A stretch of DNA of 64,000 nt. Origin: Cylindrospermum stagnale PCC 7417. GTDB lineage: Bacteria; Cyanobacteriota; Cyanobacteriia; Cyanobacteriales; Nostocaceae. Below the pieces are notes generated by a model. It made no database searches and was not told the origin of the DNA. It saw nothing but the letters and a program-made list of their open reading frames with translations. Location of the stretch: positions 1,525,001 through 1,589,000 of the forward strand of contig NC_019757.1 of the NCBI RefSeq assembly GCF_000317535.1. The letters are read 5' to 3'. This document shows positions 54,466 through 63,660 of the stretch, one piece after another. A program made the position numbers and the translations under genes. The first letter of the stretch is position 1; each line of letters starts with the position of its first letter.

Positions 54466-57400
54466 TTGGAAACTTTTGAATTATACCTGTCGCCCTTAGA
54501 TGCCAAGCGATTTAAGGCAATAGTAACAAAATCTCCTGTGGGTGAAGGAGAAACTGAATCGATATTACCCTTCTTTGAAGGCGAAATTGACTGGCGGATC
54601 ACTTTAATTAAGTCCCTAGAGATTACTGCTTTCAAACCAGAAAGTTTTCTACAAGCCTCTGAGCAAGACTGGATGGTGAAGTCTGGTATCCTGCATAAAG
54701 AGCGGAGTGTTTTTCATCCTAATTATCTAGCCAATATAGGACAAGCACTATATCGGTCACTGTTTCCAGTGGGTAGTAAAGTTGAGAAGGCATTACTGGC
54801 AGCAGAGCGGTTAACTGAGAGCAATCATACTCAACTACATATTCGGTTGATATTTGAGGCAGATGTGGTGCTGCGATCGCGTTTAGTAGACTACCCTTGG
54901 GAACTACTGCATAACGGTCAAACATTTTTGCTACAGCGCTTGGTCGCAATTTCCCGTTACATTGCCCATGAAACTGTTCCTTCAAACTTAGCTACCGTTG
55001 AGCGGGTGAATGTCTTACTGATATCATCGGCTGCCTTTGACTTAGAACAGGGATTGAAAAAACTGACTAAGAAGGAACAGCAAGCAATCCGTAAGGGATT
55101 GGAAAATGCTAGTGAAGCAGGACTTATTTGCCTTGCTGAACTAGAGTACGCCACTATTAATGATTTGCGAGTTTATTTAACTGAGCATCGGGGCAAGGAT
55201 GCTCCTCAAGTCTTGCATTTTGATGGGCATGGGTTCTTTGGTAAGCGGTGTCCTAACCCCATCTGTCGCATGATCCATCAGGGAATAAAAGCGCTGCGTT
55301 GCCGGAAGTGTAACACGGAACTGCTTGACCCCCAAGGATACTTACTGTTTGAAGATGAAGAAGGTGAACCAAATTACGTAAGTGCTGCCGAACTGGGGAT
55401 TTTGCTGCGGCAGTCTAGCTTTGGTGATGGTAGCAACACCTCAGGTGGGGTAGCTTTGGTTGTGCTAAGTGCCTGCCAGTCGGCGATGGCAGTGGCAGGA
55501 GACTCAGTATTCAACGGTACAGCACAAAACCTCATTAGCCACCGAGTTCCGGCAGTGGTGGCAATGCAATACTCAGTTAATGTTGAGGCTGCCACCACAT
55601 TTAGCGAGCAGTTTTATCGGTCTTTAGGACAGAAAAATTCCCTAGCAGTTGCTATCAGTCAGGGGCGGGAAGCAATGGGAACAGAGGGCAATCAGTGGTA
55701 TCGCCCTGTACTCTACCTTCGCTGGCGAGATAATGAAGGGGGACAACTGTTTGTTACTCCAAAACCTGCTACTCGTATTGGCATTCCATTTCAAGCACCA
55801 CCCCTGCCAAGTTATTATGTCGACCGACAGGAGTATAGCCAAGATTTAAAGGCTCGTCTTCTCACAAAGTCATCGTCAAATGCTGGCACTATGGAAAGTA
55901 TTGCCATTCATGGCATGGGTTGTGTAGGCAAATCTACTTTGGTAGCAGGACTTGCACATGACTCAGAGGTGAGAAAACACTTCTGTGATGGCATTCTTTG
56001 TGTAACTTTAGGTCAGGAACCCAAAGTTTTAGAACTGCTGGGTGGTTGGGTGCAGGCTTTGGGAGACTACAATCACCGTGCCACTAATGTAGAGGTAACG
56101 TCTAAGCATCTTGGGAGTTTGCTTCAAGACAAAGTAATGCTGCTGATAATAGATGATGCCTGGAATACAAAATATATCGAACATTTCAAGGTAGGCGGAT
56201 CTCGCTGCAAGATACTGGTTACAACCCGTGAGAGTGCGATCGCTAAAGTACTTGGAGCCAGCATTTATAGTTTAGATGTGATGAAGCCAGAACAGGCGAT
56301 GGAACTCTTGACCAAATTGCTAGGACGTAATTTGATAGATTTGGAGCGTCAGGAGGCTGAAGCTTTAGCTAAAGCAGTTGGTTATCTTCCCCTGGCGTTA
56401 GAACTGGCAGCTGCTCAAGTCAAAGGTGGTATTCGCTGGGCAGTTCTGTTGCAGGATATTGAGCAAGAGGTTGCACGCTTAAAAACATTTGACGACCCTG
56501 AAGCTAGAGACTTTATTGACGAAGCAAGCTTAAAACGTTTTAGCTTAACTGCATCATTAAATCTGAGTATACAGCGATTGCCAGAAGAAAACCGACTAGA
56601 TTTGACTTGGTTGGGAGTCTTACCAGAGGATGTAAACATTACTCAGATGATGACGGCAACGCTTTGGGATACGGATGAGCGTGATGCTTTTGATAGATTG
56701 CGCTACCTGGGGAGTAAAGCACTACTATTGCCTAGTATCCCTCTAGCTGATGGAACATTAATCTATAGGTTACATGATCTATTGCATGACTTGGCACGTA
56801 ATTTGTTAACTGCTTCCCCAACACCGAAACACAGAGGTAATTTACCTGGACTAGGTTTGAGTTTTGCTACTGCTCACGTCAACTTTTTACAACAATATCG
56901 GCAAAAGACTCAAAAAAACCTTTGGCATACCCTACCCAATGATGGTTATATTCATCAGCGTCTAGTTTGGCATTTAGAGAAAGCTGAACGGGTAGAAGAG
57001 ATTCACCAGTTATTGCGAGAGGAGTCACAGACAGGAAGCAATGGCTGGTTTGAAGCGCGAGAAAAATTAGGACAAGCTGAGGGTTACATCACAGATATTT
57101 TTCGTGCTTGGAAATTAGCAGAAGAGAATTGGAATGAATCAACTTTGCCCCAAGTTGTAGGTTTGCAGTGTCGCTATGTTTTGATTAGTGCATCTCTGAA
57201 TAGTTTGGCAGGTAATGTACCAGCAAAACTGCTGGTTGGATTGGTCAAAAACAATTTCTGGACTCCTGAACAAGGATTAGCTTACGCCCTGCAAAACCCA
57301 GAGCGAAAGCAGAAAGTCAACTCGCTGACAGAACTAGTCAACTATTTGCCACCAAATCTTAAAGAACTAGCACTGCCAGAAGCTCTTGCTGCTGCCCGGG

Positions 57401-60306
57401 AAATTCAGAATGAGAGCGATCGCGCCAATGCTTTGATTGCCTTAGTTGAGAAACTGCCACCAGCGTTGTTGCCAGAAGCCCTCGCTGCTGCCAGGGAAAT
57501 TCAGAATGAGAGCGATCGCGCCAATGCTTTGATTGCCTTAGCAGAACAACTGCCACTAGATTTGTTGCCAACATTCCTTGCTGCTGCCAGAGAAATTCAG
57601 CATGAGCGGTATCGCGCCAATATTTTGAGTGCCTTAGTTGAGAAACTGCCACCAGATTTGTTGACAAAAGTCTTTGTTGCTGTGATGGAAATTCAGAATC
57701 AGAACTGTCGCGCCAAAGCTTTGAGTGCCTTCTTAGCAAAGAAACTGCCCCTAGATTTGTTGCCAAAAGTCCTTGCTGCTTTCAGAGAAATTGCGGATGA
57801 CCAGTATTGCGCAAATCTTTTGATCCCCTTAGCAGAGAACCTGCCACCAGATTTGTTGCCAACATTCCTTGCTGCTGCCAAAGAAATTCATGGGCGGTAT
57901 CGCGCCGATGTTTTGGTTGCCTTAGCACAGAAACTGCCGGAGGTAGTGCTAAAAGCTTTTGCTGCTGCCAGTTACTTGTTTGATAGCGATTTCGTCGATA
58001 TTTTGAATGCCTTAGCAGAACAACTGCCACCAGATTTGTTGTCAAAGGCTCTCGATACTGCCAGGAAATTTCTGGATGAGAGAGAGCGCGCCGATGTTTT
58101 GATTGTTTTAGCAAAGAACCTGCCACCAGATTTGTTGCCAGAAGCTCTCGCTACTGCCAGGGAAATTCGGAATGAGAAGTATCGCGCCAAAGCTTTGAGT
58201 GCTTTAGTAGAGAAACTGCCAGATTTGTTGCCAGAAGCCCTTGCTGCTGCCAGGGAAATTCGGAATGAGGAGTATCGCGCCGATGTTTTGATTGCCTTAG
58301 CTGAAAAACTGCCAGAGTTGTTGCCAGAAGCTCTTGCTGCTGCTAGGGAAATTCAGGATGAGAGCGATCGCGCCAAACCTTTGAGTGCCTTAGCTGAAAA
58401 ACTGCCACCAGATTTGTTGCCAACATTCCTTGCTACTGCCAAAGAAATTCAGGATGAGTGGTATCGCGCCAATATTTTGAGTGCCTTAGTTGAGAAACTG
58501 CCACAGGTATTGCCAGAAGCTCTTGCTGCTGCTAGGGAAATTCAGAATAAAAGCCATCGCGCCAATATTTTGATTGCCTTAGCACAGAAACTGCCGCCAA
58601 AGTTGTTGCCAACAGTCCTTGCTGCTTTCAGGGAAATTCAGAATGAGAGCGAGATCGCCAAAGCTTTGATTGCCTTAGCACAGAAACTGCCACCAGATTC
58701 GTTGCCAACAGTCCTTGCTGCTGCCAGGCAAATTCAGCATGAGCGGTATCGCGCCGATGTTTTGATTGCCTTAGCTGAAAAACTGCCAGAGTTGTTGCCA
58801 GAAGCTCTTGCTGCTGCTAGGGAAATTCAGGATGTGGAGTATCGCTATAATGCCTTGAGTGCCTTAGCTGAAAAACTGCCACCAGATTTGTTGCCACAAG
58901 CTCTTGCTGCTGCCAGGAAAATTCAGGATGAGATTTGTCGCGCCTATGCCTTGAATGTATTAGCACAGAAACTGCCAGAGTTGTTGCCAGAAGCCCTTAC
59001 TGCTGCCAGGGAAATTCAGGATGAGGAGTATCGCGCCGATGTTTTGATTGCCTTAGCCGAAAAACTGCCAGAGTTGTTGCCAGAAGCCCTTGCTGCTGCC
59101 AGGGAAATTCAGGATGAGAGGTATCGCGCCGATGCCTTGAGTGCTTTCTTCGCACATAAACTGCCCCTAGCGTTGTTGCCAGAAGCTCTGACTGCTGCTA
59201 GAGAAATTCCGGATGAGAGGTATCGCGCCGATGCCTTGAGTGCTTTCTTCGCACATAAACTGCCCCTAGCGTTGTTGCCAGAAGCTCTGGCTGCTGCTAG
59301 AGAAATTCCGGATGAGAGGTATCGCGCCGATGCCTTGAGTGCTTTCTTCGCACATAAACTGCCCCTAGCGTTGTTGCCAGAAGCTCTGGCTGTTGCTAGG
59401 GAAATTTCAGATGAGAGGTATCGCGCCAAGGCTTTGATTGCCTTAGCTGAAAAACTGCCAAAGTTGCTGCCAGAAGCCCTTACTGCTGCCAGGAAAATTC
59501 AGAATGAGTATTATCGCGCCGATGTTTTGATTGCCTTAGCTGAAAAACTGCCAGATTTGCTGCCAGAAGCCCTTACTGCTGCTAGGGAACTTCAGTATGA
59601 TGAGTATCGCGCCTATGCCTTGAATGCCTTAGTTGAAAAACTGCCAGATTTGCTGCCAGAAGCTCTGGCTGCTGCCAGACAAATTCAGGATGAGAGGTAT
59701 TGCGCTAATGCTTTGAGTGCCTTAGCACAGAAACTATTACCAGACTTGTTGCCAGAAGCTCTTGCTGCTGCCAGGGAACTTCAGAATGAGAGGTATCGCG
59801 CCAAGGCTTTGATTGCCTTAGCTGAAAAACTACCACCAGACTTGTTGCCAGAAGCCATAGCTGCTGCCAGGGAACTTCAGGATCAGAGCTATCGCGTCTA
59901 TGCCTTGAATGCCTTAGCACAGAAACGGCCAGAGGTATTGCCAGAAGCCCTCGCTGCTGCTAGGGAACTTCAGAATGAGAGCGAGATCGCCGATACTTTG
60001 AGCGTCTTAGCACAGAAACTGCCACCAGAGTTGTTACCAGAAGCTCTTGCTGCTGCCAGGGAGCTTCAGGATGAGAGCGATCGTGCCTATGCTTTGAAAG
60101 CATTAGCTTCCGGTTTGTCACAACTGCCAGCCACCGAACTTTTTCCCCTTTGGCAAGATACGCTTCATCAACTATCTCTTCGCGTTCGTCCTTTTTTACT
60201 AATAGATATAGAGACATTATTTCCCGTTATCTTTGCACTAGGTGGCGAAGTAGCAACCGCAGAAATTGCCCGCGCTATTGTGGATGTGGCGCGATGGTGG
60301 CGGTGA
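54466..60306 (+). CDS. CHAT protease-NB-ARC ATPase-helical repeat protein
   Basis: 1946 residues, TTG start with AAGGAAGG 14 bp upstream. The CHAT caspase-like domain lies at about 110-430, with candidate catalytic His255 (HFDGHG) and Cys337 (LSACQSA); an insertion holds two Cys pairs (CPNPIC, CRKC) like a zinc ribbon. NB-ARC follows, about 455-790: P-loop GMGCVGKST (483-491), Walker B LLIIDDAW with Asp563-Asp564, VTTRESAIAK, GYLPLALELA and an MHD-like HDLLHD. From about 966 to 1883 there are 29 tandem units of 30-33 residues (LLPEALAAAREIQNESDRAN-type), predicted helix pairs. It has the STAND sensor architecture: protease effector, switch and recognition repeats. It forms an operon with the trypco2 gene. 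Confidence 0.92.
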   Translation: METFELYLSPLDAKRFKAIVTKSPVGEGETESILPFFEGEIDWRITLIKSLEITAFKPESFLQASEQDWMVKSGILHKERSVFHPNYLANIGQALYRSLFPVGSKVEKALLAAERLTESNHTQLHIRLIFEADVVLRSRLVDYPWELLHNGQTFLLQRLVAISRYIAHETVPSNLATVERVNVLLISSAAFDLEQGLKKLTKKEQQAIRKGLENASEAGLICLAELEYATINDLRVYLTEHRGKDAPQVLHFDGHGFFGKRCPNPICRMIHQGIKALRCRKCNTELLDPQGYLLFEDEEGEPNYVSAAELGILLRQSSFGDGSNTSGGVALVVLSACQSAMAVAGDSVFNGTAQNLISHRVPAVVAMQYSVNVEAATTFSEQFYRSLGQKNSLAVAISQGREAMGTEGNQWYRPVLYLRWRDNEGGQLFVTPKPATRIGIPFQAPPLPSYYVDRQEYSQDLKARLLTKSSSNAGTMESIAIHGMGCVGKSTLVAGLAHDSEVRKHFCDGILCVTLGQEPKVLELLGGWVQALGDYNHRATNVEVTSKHLGSLLQDKVMLLIIDDAWNTKYIEHFKVGGSRCKILVTTRESAIAKVLGASIYSLDVMKPEQAMELLTKLLGRNLIDLERQEAEALAKAVGYLPLALELAAAQVKGGIRWAVLLQDIEQEVARLKTFDDPEARDFIDEASLKRFSLTASLNLSIQRLPEENRLDLTWLGVLPEDVNITQMMTATLWDTDERDAFDRLRYLGSKALLLPSIPLADGTLIYRLHDLLHDLARNLLTASPTPKHRGNLPGLGLSFATAHVNFLQQYRQKTQKNLWHTLPNDGYIHQRLVWHLEKAERVEEIHQLLREESQTGSNGWFEAREKLGQAEGYITDIFRAWKLAEENWNESTLPQVVGLQCRYVLISASLNSLAGNVPAKLLVGLVKNNFWTPEQGLAYALQNPERKQKVNSLTELVNYLPPNLKELALPEALAAAREIQNESDRANALIALVEKLPPALLPEALAAAREIQNESDRANALIALAEQLPLDLLPTFLAAAREIQHERYRANILSALVEKLPPDLLTKVFVAVMEIQNQNCRAKALSAFLAKKLPLDLLPKVLAAFREIADDQYCANLLIPLAENLPPDLLPTFLAAAKEIHGRYRADVLVALAQKLPEVVLKAFAAASYLFDSDFVDILNALAEQLPPDLLSKALDTARKFLDERERADVLIVLAKNLPPDLLPEALATAREIRNEKYRAKALSALVEKLPDLLPEALAAAREIRNEEYRADVLIALAEKLPELLPEALAAAREIQDESDRAKPLSALAEKLPPDLLPTFLATAKEIQDEWYRANILSALVEKLPQVLPEALAAAREIQNKSHRANILIALAQKLPPKLLPTVLAAFREIQNESEIAKALIALAQKLPPDSLPTVLAAARQIQHERYRADVLIALAEKLPELLPEALAAAREIQDVEYRYNALSALAEKLPPDLLPQALAAARKIQDEICRAYALNVLAQKLPELLPEALTAAREIQDEEYRADVLIALAEKLPELLPEALAAAREIQDERYRADALSAFFAHKLPLALLPEALTAAREIPDERYRADALSAFFAHKLPLALLPEALAAAREIPDERYRADALSAFFAHKLPLALLPEALAVAREISDERYRAKALIALAEKLPKLLPEALTAARKIQNEYYRADVLIALAEKLPDLLPEALTAARELQYDEYRAYALNALVEKLPDLLPEALAAARQIQDERYCANALSALAQKLLPDLLPEALAAARELQNERYRAKALIALAEKLPPDLLPEAIAAARELQDQSYRVYALNALAQKRPEVLPEALAAARELQNESEIADTLSVLAQKLPPELLPEALAAARELQDESDRAYALKALASGLSQLPATELFPLWQDTLHQLSLRVRPFLLIDIETLFPVIFALGGEVATAEIARAIVDVARWWR
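57361..60117 (+). repeat. 29 tandem ~93-99 bp coding repeats
   Basis: Twenty-nine units each encode a helix pair of the form LLPEALAAAREIQ-x-E-x-YRA-x-AL-x-ALAEKLP. Some units differ at most positions, others are almost identical. Units 19-21 (59109-59400), with the segment ADALSAFFAHKLPLALLPEA, are nearly the same in DNA and must be recent duplications. Slippage or recombination here would change the repeat count. Confidence 0.92.
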
Positions 60307-60539
60307 GTTATCAAATTATCGAATATAGCCAAATTGCTTGGTATATTCCACCAACTCTCTGGTATGCCTCCTGAAGAAATTCGTGCCAGATTCCCCACCA
60401 GGGGTAAAGTTACGGAAACTGTCATCAGGGGCTTTCGTAACCTGTAAGTACTACTAGACAACAGTTTCATCTCATAATTATCAAGCTAACGCCCTCAAAA
60501 TAGAGAGGGCATACCATAAAATTAATGAAATGACAAGTA

Positions 60540-61478
60540 TTAATTATTCTGCAACAAATTGAGTGCGATCGCACTCAAGATTGATGCCCCAAATGCCAAG
60601 CGATACCAGACGAATATCAAAGTGTTCTGGGTTTGAAGATATCGCAGCAGCCAGGCTATAGATAAATAAGAAAAGACAAATGCTGACAATGTGCCGACAA
60701 ATACTACTACTAAGTCAGTTTTACCCAGGGCCTCTTTAAAAAATTCATATAAAGTAGCAACGGTGAGAGTGGGAATTCCTAGCAGAAAGGAAAATCTTGC
60801 CGCCGTGCTACGTTCCAAACCGATAAATAACGCAGTTGTCACAGTTGAGCCAGAACGGGATGCACCAGGTACGAGAGCAATCATCTGGCCTAACCCAATT
60901 AATACCCCATCACGAATTTTTAAGCTGTCGAAGTTCCGCTTGCGGCTGCCCAACTTTTCTGCTGCTGCTAATAAAAGTGCCATCACAATCGAAGTAATGG
61001 CAATGGTCGTCATGCTGTTAATCAAGGATTTTTCGTTATTAAGTGCTTTTTTCAGCAAAAATCCCCCAACTAGGGCAGGCAAGGTACCTACAGCTATCCC
61101 CACAAGCAATTGCCATTCTTCTCGTTGCCAGTCTTTTTGCCTCACAGCCTGCCATCCGCCAGTCAAAATTTTACTAATATCTGACCAAAAATAAATTAAC
61201 ACTGCGATCACACTGCCAAATTGAATCGTCGCCAAAAAAGGCTTCCCTGCCACTGCATCCCAGTGCAATGCTTTAGTAAAAACCTGAAGATGAGCAGTGC
61301 TACTGATGGGTAGAAACTCTGTGATGCCTTGCACAATCCCCAAAACAAATGCCTGAATCAGTCCTTCGATGAGATTAACTCCACCAGTTGACGCCTCACT
61401 CGGTAGTCCCACCTGTAAAAGTTGCCCCCATACAGGGAATAGCAAGCCTATACCGCCAGCTTCTAAGATTGTCGCCAT
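60540..61478 (-). CDS. uppP: Undecaprenyl-diphosphatase
   Basis: 312 residues from ATG 61478 (an in-frame GTG five codons earlier is possible). This polytopic membrane enzyme dephosphorylates undecaprenyl diphosphate for peptidoglycan recycling. Signature regions are GIVQGITEFLPISSTAHLQV (active-site motif) and ALVPGASRSGSTVTTALFIG, plus RYLQTQNTLIFVWYRLAFG at the end. It diverges from the DUF3120 gene (61656) with a 177-bp shared intergenic region that contains a run of nine G. Confidence 0.95.
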   Translation of the reverse strand: MATILEAGGIGLLFPVWGQLLQVGLPSEASTGGVNLIEGLIQAFVLGIVQGITEFLPISSTAHLQVFTKALHWDAVAGKPFLATIQFGSVIAVLIYFWSDISKILTGGWQAVRQKDWQREEWQLLVGIAVGTLPALVGGFLLKKALNNEKSLINSMTTIAITSIVMALLLAAAEKLGSRKRNFDSLKIRDGVLIGLGQMIALVPGASRSGSTVTTALFIGLERSTAARFSFLLGIPTLTVATLYEFFKEALGKTDLVVVFVGTLSAFVFSYLSIAWLLRYLQTQNTLIFVWYRLAFGASILSAIALNLLQNN

Positions 61479-61655
61479 TAACCAAACTCCCAAAAAGGAT
61501 GCGTAACTCTAGCAAATTATCCAACTTTACGCGCTAGTAGTCAGTCTTTCCGGGTGGCATCCAACCTCAGCACAATTCAGGTAAAATCCCAGGGGGGGGG
61601 ATTTTAAATTGTGATATCTTAGATAAGTAAAGTTTAGTAACATATATTAAAAACT

Positions 61656-62414
61656 TTGCTTAATAATACATTATCTTCCTACAGTGCTTCTACCCCTGCT
61701 CTTGATCCGGAGTCAACGGACATCAGAGAATTAGAGTCTCAACTCTCTTTATCTCCTTCTCTCGGAGAGCCGATCTCTTCAAGACAAACTTGGTTAGTAT
61801 TTGCTGCGGCAGTGTTTTTGGTATCTGTGCCAGTGTTTGTCGAAGCGCCAATGGTGCGATCGCTCCCCAGTCTGAGTTTAGCGATGACAGGATTCTGGAT
61901 ATGGTTGAGTTTTGCCCTGATGTCACGTCCACGAACTTATATCTGGGGCGATTTGCTTTTAGGGTTCAGCGGCAGTTGGTTAGCAGGGGCGATTTACTGG
62001 GGCTGGTTGCGTTGGGAACCTTTATGGCATTTGCCAGTGGAGTCGATTGGGCTACCATTTGCTTTGTGGTGTCTGGCGAGGAATTGGGGCAAAGTAGGTA
62101 GCTGGTTTTATTTAGGTTCGTTATTCGGGACATTTTTAACCGATATCTATTTCTACCTGGCGGACTTGATGCCCTACTGGCGACAGATTATGAGAGTAGA
62201 TGTCGCAGAAACTTCACAAATCTTACAAAATGCCCTAGCGCAAGTAGAAACACCTTGGGGAGAAGCTTGGGCGCTAGTTCTAGCCCTAACGCTGTTGACA
62301 GTCGGAATTTTATCTTTAGGTGGAAAGCAACAGCACTGGTACGCCTTTAGCGGCGCAGTTTTGAGTACAATTCTGGTAGACAGTCTATTTTTGCTAGTAG
62401 CGGTGATCTGCTGA
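61656..62414 (+). CDS. DUF3120 membrane protein
   Basis: 252 residues, TTG start. The N-terminus is acidic and soluble; about six membrane helices follow from residue 45. The segments MTGFWIWLSFALMSRPRTY, GAIYWGWLRWEPLWHLP and SWFYLGSLFGTFLTDIYFYL match the DUF3120 family, which is found in cyanobacteria and plastids. Function is unknown. A second reading, ATG at the same frame, is not available closer in. It is followed by transposon remnants. Confidence 0.75.
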   Translation: MLNNTLSSYSASTPALDPESTDIRELESQLSLSPSLGEPISSRQTWLVFAAAVFLVSVPVFVEAPMVRSLPSLSLAMTGFWIWLSFALMSRPRTYIWGDLLLGFSGSWLAGAIYWGWLRWEPLWHLPVESIGLPFALWCLARNWGKVGSWFYLGSLFGTFLTDIYFYLADLMPYWRQIMRVDVAETSQILQNALAQVETPWGEAWALVLALTLLTVGILSLGGKQQHWYAFSGAVLSTILVDSLFLLVAVIC

Positions 62415-62458
62415 AAGCAGCAGCGCTGAGTGCAAAGCGTCCCGTCAGGGATACGCGA

Positions 62459-62606
62459 TCGCCTAAATTCGGTGAAAAACCCGAATGGTGGAAATCTAGT
62501 GGAACTAGACCATTGAGAGGTGTATTTCAAACTGCGACTGGAAACAGAATAAATGCTGATTGTAATAGTGCAGCAAATATTATCGGCAAAGTAGCGATGA
62601 TGGGTG
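62459..62606 (+). pseudogene. C-terminal remnant of a TnpB (zinc-finger-less subgroup)
   Basis: The plus frame encodes SPKFGEKPEWWKSSGTRPLR and then GVFQTATGNRINADCNSAAN with IIGKVA, the RuvC III motif (NADCNSAAN) and its approach as in the intact TnpB at 34.6 kb (KRIARGLYKT-INADINGSFN). The upstream two-thirds of the gene is lost. It overlaps the right-end hairpin that also ends the opposite-strand fragment. Confidence 0.65.
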
Positions 62607-62625
62607 ACATACTCCACACTCCCTT

Positions 62626-63078
62626 TCAGGTGAGTGTGGGCTTCTCAACGACTCCTAATCCGGACATTGATCGAGCTTTAAGACCGTGTGTCCCACGGTT
62701 CTTGATATTTATAGCCGCGTTCAAGTCCCTGCACAAACTTGTATGACATATAGGACAATTGTGCATTCTTTGGGATAGCGGTTTTATTACCTTGGAACCG
62801 CACTTAGAACATTCAAGGCTAGTACCGTTAGGATTTACAGCTATCACTTTCAAGCCAGCATTTACGGCTTTGTTTGAAAGTATGGATATAAACTGTCCCC
62901 ATCCAGCATCATTTACGCTTTTAGCCAATCTTGATTTAGCAAGTCCTTTAATATTTAACTTTTCAACTGCTATCGCATCGGATTTTTTGAGGAGATTGTT
63001 TGCAGTTTTAAAGTGAAAATCTTTGCGGGTATCTGCTACTTTTTTATGTTTAATACCCAGACAATGTGTAGGCAGTCA
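62626..63078 (-). pseudogene. 5'-truncated tnpB (zinc-ribbon type)
   Basis: The minus-strand frame is open from about 63078 (in-frame TGA just upstream) to 62626 and encodes the C-terminal third of a zinc-finger Tnp[38 protein letters not shown], the Cys4 ribbon [10 protein letters not shown] to [18 protein letters not shown] and then GLKARSMSG. The RuvC motif-I region and N-terminus are missing. It is a different TnpB lineage from the remnant it converges with. Confidence 0.75.
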
Positions 63079-63098
63079 GGAAAAATAAAGCATTAAAT

Positions 63099-63254
63099 TT
63101 GAGGATATCAGAACGTAGATTGAACAAACTACGACTATACGCAAGTCAAAATGATAAAACCATGACTCATGTAATTGAAGACTTTATAGATTCCCTCAAA
63201 GTTAAAAGTGGCGACTCCTCATCGACCCCCTTTCCTGTCAATCCTACGGATTGA
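63099..63254 (+). CDS. Ribbon-helix-helix (CopG-like) DNA-binding protein
   Basis: 51 residues from TTG 63099; an ATG at codon 22 is also possible. The pattern LRISERRLNKLRLYASQNDK followed by TMTHVIEDFIDSL is a short ribbon-helix-helix: a beta strand, a helix A with R-x-x-x-L, then helix B. Such RHH genes often sit next to tnpB or mobile elements in cyanobacteria. Here it diverges from the tnpB fragment, whose promoter side it faces. It is below usual length cut-offs. A strong hairpin follows 39 bp after the stop. Confidence 0.6.
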   Translation: MRISERRLNKLRLYASQNDKTMTHVIEDFIDSLKVKSGDSSSTPFPVNPTD

Positions 63255-63293
63255 ATTGGTTGTGGGTCAATTCGTCGCCGCCCAAAAATTCAT

Positions 63294-63335
63294 CCCACAC
63301 TGCCCTTCGGGTCAGATGTGGGGCTTATTTTTGTT
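63294..63335 (+). terminator. Terminator-like hairpin
   Basis: CCCACACTGCCCTTCGGGTC and its continuation AGATGTGGG fold into a stem with two single-base bulges and a TTC loop; a TTATTTTTGTTT tract follows. This fits a rho-independent terminator for the short RHH gene. Confidence 0.65.
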
Positions 63336-63407
63336 TCAGCTAAATTTGACTTAGCTGGAATCAGTAGAGGTTGTTTAAGTCAGCCTAAGAAACTTCTACT
63401 ATGGACT

Positions 63408-63450
63408 CTTCAGGAATCCCCGCGTCTTCAGACCGGGGAAGCTTAATAAG
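63408..63450. other. IS605-like right-end remnant
   Basis: CAGGAATCCCCGCGTCTTCA and GACCGGGGAAGC form a GC-rich hairpin of the type found at right ends of IS200/IS605 elements. It lies 150 bp from the RHH gene and probably marks another end of the broken elements here. The 66-codon frame at 63401-63601 is not supported as a gene. Confidence 0.4.
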
Positions 63451-63660
63451 CTGTATATTAGTTTCTGATGACTGCTGTGTGTTGATTAAGCTATCCGCTA
63501 TCAACCCCAGGACGAAGTCAGAGGAAACAAGTACTCTACCAGCCCCCAGATTGATCAGTGGGGTGGACTTCAGACTTTATAATCCTCACTTCAGCCGATA
63601 GTTGACAGTTTTTAGCTTAAAGTTTTTATTTCTGTATTGATGGAAAGAGGGAGAAAGATA

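Noticed and set aside
57359-59920. Minus-strand frames opposite the repeat array
   Set aside because: They reflect the regular codon pattern of the plus-strand repeats, not independent genes.
63401-63601. 66-codon plus frame before psbU
   Set aside because: It coincides with an IS605-like right-end hairpin and shows no protein-like composition.
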